From the NCBI GenBank assembly GCA_002346675.1, contig DEAI01000011.1, forward strand, positions 385,530-449,529: 64,000 nt of DNA, read 5' to 3'. Origin of the DNA: Fidelibacterota bacterium UBA2986 (lineage in GTDB: Bacteria; Fidelibacterota; Marinisomatia; Marinisomatales; AB-629-J13). The position numbers and the translations under genes were made by a program. Below are positions 35,725-44,905 of the stretch, in pieces; the first letter of the stretch is position 1; every line of letters begins with the position of its first letter. The notes under the pieces were generated by a model, which had not been told where the DNA came from, did not search any database, and saw only the letters and a program-made list of their open reading frames with translations.

Positions 35725-38700
35725 CTATTTCATCAATATCATTTTTTTTACTGTGGAAAATGATTCGGACTTAAGAGAGTAAAAATATAATCCGCTGGAT
35801 GCAGGAGCACCAGAATGACTTTTTCCATCCCAACTAACAGAGTAGTATCCTGCTTCCGCTTGACTATTAACTAAGTCAATGATTTTTTCTCCAGATACGT
35901 TATAAATGCTTAAAGAAATATTTGCATTTTCTGGTATTGAAAAACCTATCGTCGTTACAGGGTTAAATGGATTTGGAAAATTTTGATATAATGAAAAATC
36001 TGATGGGATAGCGGATGTTTTTCTTAAAGTAAATTCCTGATTGTTTCCATTTACTAAAAATTCCCCTGATTGATTTAAAGGATACTCTTTACCATCAGAA
36101 GATTTAAGTATCCAAGTAAAACCCATTTCTGCTCTGTGTTTTATTTGATATGATATAATCGTTTCTTCATATGAATTCATCAATTCAATTGTTCCATCAG
36201 AATCGATTAATTTCATATCTCCAGCAAAGCGGACATCAAATGAACCTTGAGGAGGTCTAGGTGGCAATTGATATCTCATACTTTCACCTTCTGGAAGTGA
36301 AACACCAAAGTAAAGTGGAAAGTTGTTAAACCGTATGATATTAGCCTTAGAGGTATAGTCCTTAAAGTTCTCAGTGGCTCTTGCAGCAATTCCGGTTGAA
36401 AGACTAATATCGCCAGCTCCGGAAGCATTGATCCAGTATCCTTTCCCAGGGTCAATTGTACTGGTATTTTGATATGTTCCTTCAAAACCATAAATAGAAC
36501 CTGAAATAATGATACCTTCAGGGTCGCTAATTGATGATGTAGATAGAGAGCTAGATAACCCTCCAAAAAGATTCCAGCCTTCAGAAAGAGAGACAGTAAC
36601 TTGATTTACAGGACTACCCGCGATATTATCGGAACCACTTGAGTCAAAAAACAGCCAATAACCATTACCACTCTCAAGGATATCGGTGCTGTTGTAAGTC
36701 CCATCAAAACCATACAAAGTACCTGAAACAGCATCAGGATATACTGAAGTATATGTTGGATCAAATACCTCCAAAGGTATACTCACAAGATTCCAGCCTT
36801 CTAAATGATCAACCACTACACTAAGAGATGACCCGGGACAGATATTATCTGGATCCCATTCTTCTACAAACAATGGTGGGTCTTTTTTCCATTCGTCCAA
36901 TGGATACGCATAATCTGTCCAGGAGCAGCCTTGATCCTCATTCTGATGAAAATATCGAGCCCGAAAACGACCAAATCCAAAGCCACCGCCTTCCTGATTT
37001 AGGCCACAATCAGCATTTTCAAATTCCCATGCATAGATCATATGCCAGGGAATTGGACCATCTAATGTAACAGAGACTGAGTAAGTACCATCGCCATTAT
37101 CTGTGGCAGGATAGTGAGATCCATCTGTACCATGGGGGATTCCACCAATGTAGTGCATCCACCTATCTTTAAGATTAAGACTAACAGGGTCCCCAGGAAC
37201 AAATGCACAATCATCTATTGTTGCATTTGTCATATCTACGGAAAATGTGAGGGTGAGTGATTGTCCTTCTGGTACTACAGCTCCAACTGGAAGGTCATAA
37301 TACCCTGCAATGGGTAACTGTTGGACACTCCCATTATTCATGGTCATAGTAAATGAGCGGTTTCCTCCGCCAAATTGAGGAGAATCTTCCCAGCCGGAAT
37401 TTTCCCAGCCTCCTGCAAGCGGACCATAAATACTTTCCAAATACGCTATGGATTCTTCGCTATGTTGGATGTAATATTTATATTCAACAATTGACCCTTG
37501 ATAATTGGGTACGGAAACTGGAAGTGTGAAAATATTTGTGCCGGGCTCTCTCACCATGAGACTTATATCAGGGTTTGCATCGCTCCAACCATTAAACCCA
37601 CCTCTAACCTGCATATTGTCTCCCCGTTCCACACTGAAAAGAGGCATCCCTTCAGCTCCAGGCTCATCCAGCCATTCTGTCATATCTACGGAAAAGATAA
37701 TAGTGTTTGTTATGATCTCACCAAGGTATGGAACTGTAAAAGAAAGATCTCCAGATACAGAGCCATCTTCTAAAATTTCGACTGTTGGATTTACAAATGG
37801 TGGAAAATCTGCGTATGCAGGAAGCCAATCACCACCACCGGGATCACAAGTCTCAGGCGTACAAGAAACAGCCCCCCATTCATAAGAAGCAGGCCCAAGT
37901 AATTCAGTGGTGAAGGTCCAATTACCTTCTCCATCATTGGTCATAAGTTCATTCGTCCAGCTATTAAACTGTCCTTTGATTCTTACATCATCATAAACAT
38001 TATTTTCAACCACACAGGTTAATGTAACCTCAGCACTAATCGTTTCCTCTTCAGACGGTGGTTCATTGTTAAAGTAAACCCAAGCAAGAGTTGTATCATT
38101 TGAAATAGATGCCGTTCTATCACTTATTGACTCCCATCCACCGTCACCATGTTGAAATTTGTAGGAAACTTCTCCTCCCTCAGCAAATGAATATTGCCCC
38201 GACCAGAATTCTGAATCTTCGCTCTCCCGAGTAAGAGAATTACCAATCCAGTTATTCATAGTTCCTGCGATATACATAGTGCTATCGCTATAGCCAAGTA
38301 TACCTGCCGTACTAACACGGAACCATACATCCAGAGAATCCGTTTGAGTAAACGGGGAGCTATCTGCATCATAATAATCCATGGGTAAATCTACATCCGA
38401 TAATCCATCTACAATGAGGGAACGATTTTCCAGTGTTTCCCAGTGGTCACCGAATTCATCCGTTAGTACATATTTATACTCATAATTTCCAGGTTCAACC
38501 TGTGTTGGGCTTGTGAAGGTCCAATAGTCTCCTCCAGTGTTAAGTAATTGCCAATCGCTTCCTGCCCAATCATTAAAACTCCCTCTTAATACAATTACAC
38601 TTGAATCTGTGAGCCCGGGACCAGTTGATGTATTTAAATTGAATGTAACAAAAACTGAATCTCCTCCCACATCTACATAGTCATTAAAATATACTGGATC

Positions 38701-39306
38701 CAAAACGGTGTCGACCTCGGGAACTGTTATATTACGTTGAACGCTTTCATCCATTCCCCATGCATTTCCATTGATAAATTTGTATTCGTGATTATCACCT
38801 GCCGTCAAGGTGAATGATGTAGAATAAATGTTGTCATTGACTAAAGTACATTCGTTGGCAGATGGGTCCCATCCTTGAAAACTTCCGGCAACGTGAACAC
38901 CAAGCTCTGAAACCTCCTGATAGGTCATATCTACTTGAAATGTGACAGTAACTTCGTTACTTGCAGGAGTTTCTAATGCTCCCTCATCAATCCATTGAGC
39001 AATTAAATCAATTTCATTTTGTGATAGACTACCTGAAGGAGGCATGTCACCTTGAGCTGATTCTGGGCGTGTTATTCTATCATATAATATGCTTGAAGCA
39101 TGGTCTCCAGGAGAAATAACATCACCGCTATCTCCTCCTTCCATTAGTTCAGTATATGAAGACAGATTTAATCCACCTGAGCTTGGGTGACAGCCAGTAC
39201 AGCTATTATCAAATATTGGTTGAACCTGGGAGCTGTAGTCCACCTGACCTATTAAATAAAAACTAATAAAAAATAATAAGAATAAATTTTTAATTGCTGA
39301 AAACAT
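35725..39306 (-). CDS. Secreted heme-motif protein with five carbohydrate-binding-like modules and type IX sorting domain
   Basis: A 1193-residue surface protein. The ATG at 39306 is chosen over an earlier in-frame one because AAGGAG lies 6 bases before it and a signal peptide (MFSAIKNLFLLFFISFYLIG) follows. Next is a cytochrome-like module with CTGCH (Cys36, Cys39, His40) ending MPPSGSLSQNEIDLIAQWID. Then come five E-set modules resembling glycogen/starch-binding CBM48/CBM20 domains, each with a (A/R)GxFxxW core: AGSFQGW, RGSFNDW, AGTMNNW, KGQFNSW, RGGFNGW. Two EGWNL repeats and a C-terminal sorting domain (YQNFPNPFNPVTTIGFSIP) follow. Last gene of the alpha-glucan block. The heme plus sugar-binding architecture is unusual. 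Confidence 0.78.
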   Translation of the reverse strand: MFSAIKNLFLLFFISFYLIGQVDYSSQVQPIFDNSCTGCHPSSGGLNLSSYTELMEGGDSGDVISPGDHASSILYDRITRPESAQGDMPPSGSLSQNEIDLIAQWIDEGALETPASNEVTVTFQVDMTYQEVSELGVHVAGSFQGWDPSANECTLVNDNIYSTSFTLTAGDNHEYKFINGNAWGMDESVQRNITVPEVDTVLDPVYFNDYVDVGGDSVFVTFNLNTSTGPGLTDSSVIVLRGSFNDWAGSDWQLLNTGGDYWTFTSPTQVEPGNYEYKYVLTDEFGDHWETLENRSLIVDGLSDVDLPMDYYDADSSPFTQTDSLDVWFRVSTAGILGYSDSTMYIAGTMNNWIGNSLTRESEDSEFWSGQYSFAEGGEVSYKFQHGDGGWESISDRTASISNDTTLAWVYFNNEPPSEEETISAEVTLTCVVENNVYDDVRIKGQFNSWTNELMTNDGEGNWTFTTELLGPASYEWGAVSCTPETCDPGGGDWLPAYADFPPFVNPTVEILEDGSVSGDLSFTVPYLGEIITNTIIFSVDMTEWLDEPGAEGMPLFSVERGDNMQVRGGFNGWSDANPDISLMVREPGTNIFTLPVSVPNYQGSIVEYKYYIQHSEESIAYLESIYGPLAGGWENSGWEDSPQFGGGNRSFTMTMNNGSVQQLPIAGYYDLPVGAVVPEGQSLTLTFSVDMTNATIDDCAFVPGDPVSLNLKDRWMHYIGGIPHGTDGSHYPATDNGDGTYSVSVTLDGPIPWHMIYAWEFENADCGLNQEGGGFGFGRFRARYFHQNEDQGCSWTDYAYPLDEWKKDPPLFVEEWDPDNICPGSSLSVVVDHLEGWNLVSIPLEVFDPTYTSVYPDAVSGTLYGFDGTYNSTDILESGNGYWLFFDSSGSDNIAGSPVNQVTVSLSEGWNLFGGLSSSLSTSSISDPEGIIISGSIYGFEGTYQNTSTIDPGKGYWINASGAGDISLSTGIAARATENFKDYTSKANIIRFNNFPLYFGVSLPEGESMRYQLPPRPPQGSFDVRFAGDMKLIDSDGTIELMNSYEETIISYQIKHRAEMGFTWILKSSDGKEYPLNQSGEFLVNGNNQEFTLRKTSAIPSDFSLYQNFPNPFNPVTTIGFSIPENANISLSIYNVSGEKIIDLVNSQAEAGYYSVSWDGKSHSGAPASSGLYFYSLKSESFSTVKKMILMK

Positions 39307-39478
39307 ATCTACTCCTTCTAGGTTATCTAAAATAATGGTATATCTTTTTTGAGTTACTAATTCAAAAAAGAACTTCATAACATCCGAATGTACAATTTCA
39401 ATTGCATTCATTACAAATTGTAACTGAACTGATCAAAAAATATTAAACACTAAAAAATGGCAGAGTAAAATATTTTCG

Positions 39479-40486
39479 TTAAAAATTAATAATAAAAGAG
39501 AACTGATTAGATCCGCCTAAATACTTCAAAGCTTCATAAGCATAATCAATTTTTATTTTGTACCAAGTATTTAAAATTGGATTAATTCCAATCCCAAGGG
39601 AAAATTGCGGTTCCCTGTGAGCTTCTTTATTTAATGTAAGAAATCGTTCGCCTCCTCGGATTACCAGCAGATTATTTAAAATGCTAAGCTCCAGACCTGC
39701 ATTAATATAGCTTTCATTATCATTCGGATGATTTGTATCCACAGACCAGGTAAAAGACAGTTTATTGTACACATGTGTATTTGATGCACCAATTCTCAAC
39801 GATAAAGGAAGGTCAAATTTATCAGTGGTAAGATACCCCGTTGAGCTTTCATTATTCCCTTCTATATTTTCATCTATATCAGCAAGGATCAGAAGATCAT
39901 CTCCTGCCATTTTCATTTTTGGTCCAAAATTAGTGATACTCGTACCAAGCCTGAATCCATAGGGAGTATCAAATAATGTTCCGATATCCAACGCATAGCC
40001 ATTAGCTGAAGTATTTGCAATATTTTCTCTAATGAGCTTTCCGTTAAAACCGATAGAAAATCGGTCTGTCAAATTAAGACCATATGATACACCTAGCGCA
40101 TAGTTGCCTGCTTTAAATGTTTCACCTGTGTTTTCATCTCCATATCGAGTTACCTCCATTTCATCCATATTTGTTGCTGTGATGCTAAAACCTAAAGCCT
40201 GACTTTTTCTCAGAGGAAAAACTAGTCCAATATAATCGTGTGATATATCGGCTATCCAGTTGGAATGATTAATATAAAACTGAATTTTATTTAGTCGTGA
40301 CAAAGCGGCCGGGTTCCAATACATGGCAGAGGCATCGTTTGTCACAGAAGTGAACGCTCCTCCCATGCTCACGGCCCGTGCACCAATATTTATAGAAAGG
40401 AATTTAGCAGCAGTGGTACCAGATTTATCCACAGATAATAATTGTGATAATAGAAGCATAGAGAGAATTAATTTATATTTCTTCAT
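39479..40486 (-). CDS. PorV/PorQ-family outer-membrane beta-barrel protein
   Basis: A 335-residue barrel with a signal peptide and the family opening AAKFLSINIGARAVSMGGAF followed by SAMYWNPAALSRL. PorV is the shuttle of type IX secretion, carrying cargo from the translocon to the attachment complex; related barrels (UPF0164) share this start. It lies between two large secreted-protein genes, 3 bases after the upstream one, so it probably serves their export. The terminal residue is Phe, as usual for outer-membrane barrels. Confidence 0.78.
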   Translation of the reverse strand: MKKYKLILSMLLLSQLLSVDKSGTTAAKFLSINIGARAVSMGGAFTSVTNDASAMYWNPAALSRLNKIQFYINHSNWIADISHDYIGLVFPLRKSQALGFSITATNMDEMEVTRYGDENTGETFKAGNYALGVSYGLNLTDRFSIGFNGKLIRENIANTSANGYALDIGTLFDTPYGFRLGTSITNFGPKMKMAGDDLLILADIDENIEGNNESSTGYLTTDKFDLPLSLRIGASNTHVYNKLSFTWSVDTNHPNDNESYINAGLELSILNNLLVIRGGERFLTLNKEAHREPQFSLGIGINPILNTWYKIKIDYAYEALKYLGGSNQFSFIINF

Positions 40487-40489
40487 AAT

Positions 40490-43400
40490 CTATTTGATAA
40501 TTGCAAATTTCCCCACATGTTCACCAAGCTCTAGTGCATCCACATGGAAGATATACATCCCATATGAAACACTGAGATTGTCCTTGGATAGAAGGTCCCA
40601 GGACTCAGATCCATCTTCCATGTTACCTGAATGATCATGATGAATCTTCCTAACCAATTCCCCAGCAATATTATAGATGCGGATGGTACATTCAGCAGGA
40701 AGGTTTCGAAACTGAATTTCACGGGGTCCCCGTCCGGAGGAAAACGTATTTTTCTGCTCAAATGTAGATGCAGCAAAATAAGGATTGGGAACCACCTTTA
40801 TTTTTGATTTCCATCTATCTTGATTGGCTTTTACTGGATCAATTCTTGATGCAATAGTCGTAAATTCATATACATCCTCTTTTAAGAACGGTTTTTTGAT
40901 AAATACAAAAGCTGTGTCACTATTTTGTGGTTCGTTACAGCATAAAGATAAGGAAGAAATACTGCCCGGGTAAGCTAGCCTGAATAGCCAACTTGCTGAT
41001 GGGTTTCCGTTTTCATCTGTATGATCAAGAAAGATTATCCAGTCCTGTTCGCGCCAGTCGGCATTGAAATTACCATCAGGATGAGATAGGAAATCTGTGG
41101 AATCATATGGAGAAAAATCCCCAAAAGCGAATGGGATATCTTCCCAAATCATAGTTTCATTTTCTGAAACTGAGACTTGTTTTTGAACTTTAAAATTAGT
41201 GGGTTTTGAAGAGAAGTATGTTGTTTGACATAATGCTGGTATATCTAATTCACAGGGATTACCACCTACACTTGAAAAGCAATAACACTCGCTTTGGTAT
41301 GTTTGATCGTCAAGGAATATGACTCTGTAGTCATTTGGAAGAGCTGCTCCTTGACCTTGACTGCTCACATATGTTCTAACATCAAAATCCCAAAGTGAAT
41401 CATTATTCCAATATGATGATTCTTTGTCAAATGAAATATTATCCTCATTCTGAAATTGAAGGCGGAACCCTTCTGTTACAATAAAGTCATTGTGTTCTGG
41501 AAGAGGATTAAGATAGATAGACGTATCCACAACTGTTTCAAGTATACTGGCATCCCAAATTCCATTTTCATTTAAATCTAAATACTCTTCTGCATCATCC
41601 CATATACCATTTCCATTCAGATCATTTAATTGTTCTGGAGGTTCAAATAAACCATTATCATTTAAATCCATATAAGGTTCGGGACAATCACACATGCCGT
41701 TAACATTAACTTCGAAATAGGGCTGATCATTTGGGTCACAACCATTATTGTTTATATCATTACAAACTTCTCCATCACAAAAACCATCACCATTCAGATC
41801 ATCACCTATGATATCATCGTAGTCAATATCAACACCACAATATCCATCATTATTTATATCCTCCCATGGTTCTCCTGGACCCCAAACATTATCGTTATCT
41901 AAATCATTGAAAGTTTCAGCAGGATTCCAAACACCATTACCGGAGTCCGTAAATTCTTCTGCGTCATCCCATATACCATTGCCATTTTCATCAGTAAATT
42001 GAATTATATTCCCATCTATGATCTCATATTCTTCTGCATCATCCCACACACCGTTATTATCAAGATCAACAAAAGATTCTCCCTCGTTCCATATTCCATT
42101 TCCTAAATCAAGGAATGGTTCAAAGGTATAAAGGGAATCAAGGATAAGGAATTCAGGCTTTACAAGAGTATCTCCTTTTGTTGTGTTTTCCAAAAACCAG
42201 AACTGTGTAGTGAGGGTATCATAAGATTGCAAATTTTCATGGTTCCCAGGTAGAAGAGTATCTGTAAACGTGATCCGATAATTTTGTTCATTAATAATTT
42301 GCGCCGGGTTAATTATTTCAAAGAGGACTCCTCCAGTAGATGTACCGCTTATATGTTTGATATAGTCATCTTCAATATGACCTGGGACATATCCGGAAGA
42401 AGGTTGTGTGGGAGTGGCTTTCACCACGTTTGGACCCATCTCCAGATCACCTGTTAGGGAGTTCAGTCTGATTCTCATGGGAGAGTCACTGGGCATAATA
42501 TTATTGGTTTCGTCTCCACCAAAATCGTAAGCGACCACAGCATAATAATAAGTCTGTCCATTTACCACATCATGATCCACATATGAATGTTGGAGTCCTG
42601 TGTCATCCCCAAGATAGAATAATGCGCCGTTTAGATCTAAATGATGCCAACCTGTTTTTCCGTTAATTTTGTCCCATCGGGCGAGCTGACCGTTTTGTTC
42701 ATAAGGTTTAAAAAAGGTTGGGTTCCCATCACCATCAGTAATTTTATAGGCATCGTTAAATTCCCAGTCTGTTGCTCGGTAGATTTTATATCCTTCAAAG
42801 TCATAGGGGTTTCCGCCGATCTCATCCATAAATGCATCGTAAGAACTTTCAGCACTGCTATCCCAGTAAAGTGTCACTTTACCATTTCCAGGGACTACAG
42901 TGACGTTTGGAGGATTTGGTGATTTAGCAAATCGATAATCAAAATCATATGCGGTTTGTGCGTTCGATTTATTCATTAGGGCATCAGACTCATTATTCCC
43001 CATACATATTGCCATAGCAATTCTCTCAGTTTGCCCTGCTTTCAAAGGGAAATATCCGGATGTAACAAACAGATCATTGTCTGGTGAAACAATTACGCCA
43101 TCCCAGTAGTCTCCTGGTTTCATTAGAGTATTCCATAAATTAGAGCTATTGTTTATATTAATGCCACCTGCTGGTGCATATCCCACTGATGTTAATCCCA
43201 TCTGATCTGACTCTGATACATCAGTCTTATCAATATTTGGTTCTCCCGGGAAACCGGACCCTGAACCTGAGGTGGGTGCTTGATCATAGGAACCTGCATC
43301 AGTTCCTCCAGATCCATCTCCATATAATCCTACATCGTCGTTAGTCCACTCCCAGTCATGATCATTATCAACAAAATCATCCCGAGATTCATCTATCATT

Positions 43401-44905
43401 TCATCGATTCCCTCATCAATTCCCTCATCAATGGCACCATCACCATCATTATCAATGCCATCTGCATAGCGTAAACCAAGATCTTCCCAACCTATATCAT
43501 ATAGAATGATATCTGTTCCTGAGACTTTGTATCGTTTGTATGAGTCATTTTCTGCTGATAGTATAATAGAACTATCAATTACAGGGGAATTAAGCTCTGC
43601 TCCTGTTCCTGAAGGATAGTCATCACTGTTGTTGTTGTCAACACCATCTGCGTAAACTCTTCCAATGTCATTGTCTTCTACTCCGATTAAATGAATAGAG
43701 TTTCCCTGAATGGTATCATTAATGGAAAAAGGAGGCCAAATAGACCAATCCCCTGAAGATGCACTTATTATTTCTTCAGTTATAATAGGACCACCTGATT
43801 CGCCATTTCCATTATTATCAATTCTGTCGGCATAGCTTACTCCTACCTCATCACCAAAAGGAACATGGGTCATATTTTCATCAATTAATCCATTTCCATT
43901 ATCATCAATTGCATTCCCAAGTTCTTCTCCTGAAATCATATCTTCAGTAATTATGGGACCGTTTATCTCGCCATCACCATCGTTATCAATTCTATCTATG
44001 TTGTTGCCGGGAGTTTCAATAAAGGATGTAGCTGCCACTCCCACAGGATCCCCACCAAAAGCTAAATTTCCAATTCCATCGCCATCCATTGACCATGCAA
44101 CATCATAGAGAAGATCAAAATCAGGAGTATCATCTGATGAGTCTCCATCTCCGCCAACCAGGTCCGCAAGCCACAATGAAAATGCAACCTTGTCTAAATC
44201 TTTTGTTCCATCATTTTTTACTTCGTGAAGGATAAATACCACATCTTCAATAAGAATTTGGTTCCATTCCATAACCCGCACACCTGTCAAAAGCCCTGCC
44301 CCTTTTCGATTAAAATCAGTGGTATCCGGGGCATAAGTATATCCTGGTTCAAAATTTTGGTCATCAGAGGTTTTATAATATATCTCCTGCTCTGCATTAA
44401 ATTGATTTTTACCAAAATACCCATTCCATGAACCGGGCCATCCCGGGTCGGTCTCGTCATCCATTTTATCAGGCCAGTTTGGTGGCCAGGTGTTTTCATC
44501 ATCACTTCTTGCAAGTTTTTCAGAGTTAGGGTTCAAGTATGAAGGTACCGGCTGCCATGCTATTGAATTTCCACTTTGATCGGAACGAAAAGGTATGGTT
44601 ACTAAAGGTTTGAGAGTTGAATCTTCATTTACAACTTCTGCTCCAACAGCTAAAGCTGTCATGGCGATGTACATTTTCCCCGAATTTACAGGCCATTCGA
44701 AAGGATATTGTGATGGATCAGCTCCGGTTCTCCCTGTAACTCCATAGTTGAATACAGTTGCTCTGACCCTATTGACATCAATATTTGTATCGCGCCGATA
44801 ATTTGGATCCCCGCGCTCATCAGAAGGGGTATGCTGTCCCGCTTCAAATTGTCCAAAAGTAAATGAAAACCACAGAATATATATTAATTTGGAATTATTC
44901 CTCAT
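40490..44905 (-). CDS. Large secreted protein with acidic calcium-type repeats and FlgD-like C-terminal domain
   Basis: A 1471-residue exported protein of unrecognised function. A signal peptide (ILWFSFTFG) is followed by a long beta-rich region with scattered thrombospondin-type-3-like repeats (IDNDGDGEING, IDDNGNGLIDE, IDNDGDGAIDEG) around residues 300-520. A fibronectin-III-like section follows near 690-810. Residues about 930-1120 hold a dense array of DxNxNGxWDxAE repeats, suited to calcium binding. The C-terminus (VVPNPYFAAS, IRIYNIAGELVRKI) is a FlgD-like sorting domain. It overlaps the TonB receptor gene by 4 bases and precedes the PorV-like gene, suggesting a surface partner of the receptor. 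Confidence 0.72.
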   Translation of the reverse strand: MRNNSKLIYILWFSFTFGQFEAGQHTPSDERGDPNYRRDTNIDVNRVRATVFNYGVTGRTGADPSQYPFEWPVNSGKMYIAMTALAVGAEVVNEDSTLKPLVTIPFRSDQSGNSIAWQPVPSYLNPNSEKLARSDDENTWPPNWPDKMDDETDPGWPGSWNGYFGKNQFNAEQEIYYKTSDDQNFEPGYTYAPDTTDFNRKGAGLLTGVRVMEWNQILIEDVVFILHEVKNDGTKDLDKVAFSLWLADLVGGDGDSSDDTPDFDLLYDVAWSMDGDGIGNLAFGGDPVGVAATSFIETPGNNIDRIDNDGDGEINGPIITEDMISGEELGNAIDDNGNGLIDENMTHVPFGDEVGVSYADRIDNNGNGESGGPIITEEIISASSGDWSIWPPFSINDTIQGNSIHLIGVEDNDIGRVYADGVDNNNSDDYPSGTGAELNSPVIDSSIILSAENDSYKRYKVSGTDIILYDIGWEDLGLRYADGIDNDGDGAIDEGIDEGIDEMIDESRDDFVDNDHDWEWTNDDVGLYGDGSGGTDAGSYDQAPTSGSGSGFPGEPNIDKTDVSESDQMGLTSVGYAPAGGININNSSNLWNTLMKPGDYWDGVIVSPDNDLFVTSGYFPLKAGQTERIAMAICMGNNESDALMNKSNAQTAYDFDYRFAKSPNPPNVTVVPGNGKVTLYWDSSAESSYDAFMDEIGGNPYDFEGYKIYRATDWEFNDAYKITDGDGNPTFFKPYEQNGQLARWDKINGKTGWHHLDLNGALFYLGDDTGLQHSYVDHDVVNGQTYYYAVVAYDFGGDETNNIMPSDSPMRIRLNSLTGDLEMGPNVVKATPTQPSSGYVPGHIEDDYIKHISGTSTGGVLFEIINPAQIINEQNYRITFTDTLLPGNHENLQSYDTLTTQFWFLENTTKGDTLVKPEFLILDSLYTFEPFLDLGNGIWNEGESFVDLDNNGVWDDAEEYEIIDGNIIQFTDENGNGIWDDAEEFTDSGNGVWNPAETFNDLDNDNVWGPGEPWEDINNDGYCGVDIDYDDIIGDDLNGDGFCDGEVCNDINNNGCDPNDQPYFEVNVNGMCDCPEPYMDLNDNGLFEPPEQLNDLNGNGIWDDAEEYLDLNENGIWDASILETVVDTSIYLNPLPEHNDFIVTEGFRLQFQNEDNISFDKESSYWNNDSLWDFDVRTYVSSQGQGAALPNDYRVIFLDDQTYQSECYCFSSVGGNPCELDIPALCQTTYFSSKPTNFKVQKQVSVSENETMIWEDIPFAFGDFSPYDSTDFLSHPDGNFNADWREQDWIIFLDHTDENGNPSASWLFRLAYPGSISSLSLCCNEPQNSDTAFVFIKKPFLKEDVYEFTTIASRIDPVKANQDRWKSKIKVVPNPYFAASTFEQKNTFSSGRGPREIQFRNLPAECTIRIYNIAGELVRKIHHDHSGNMEDGSESWDLLSKDNLSVSYGMYIFHVDALELGEHVGKFAIIK
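41548..42114 (-). repeat. Acidic EF-hand/dockerin-like repeat array inside the 1471-residue protein
   Basis: About eleven imperfect copies of a 15-20 residue unit, consensus D-x-N-x-NG-x-W-D/N-x-A/G-E, are encoded here (for example DENGNGIWDDAEEF, DLDNNGVWDDAEEY, DLNGNGIWDDAEEY). Aspartate and asparagine spacing resembles calcium loops. The unit count is by eye and the edges are approximate. Confidence 0.65.

Noticed and set aside
39307..39411. Longer start for the heme/carbohydrate-binding protein
   Set aside because: The ATG at 39306 has a strong ribosome site and begins a proper signal peptide; the extension would bury it.
41548..42114. Dense near-repeats that might suggest a CRISPR array or tandem DNA satellite
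   Set aside because: Units vary in length and sequence at DNA level and stay in frame; they encode acidic protein repeats.
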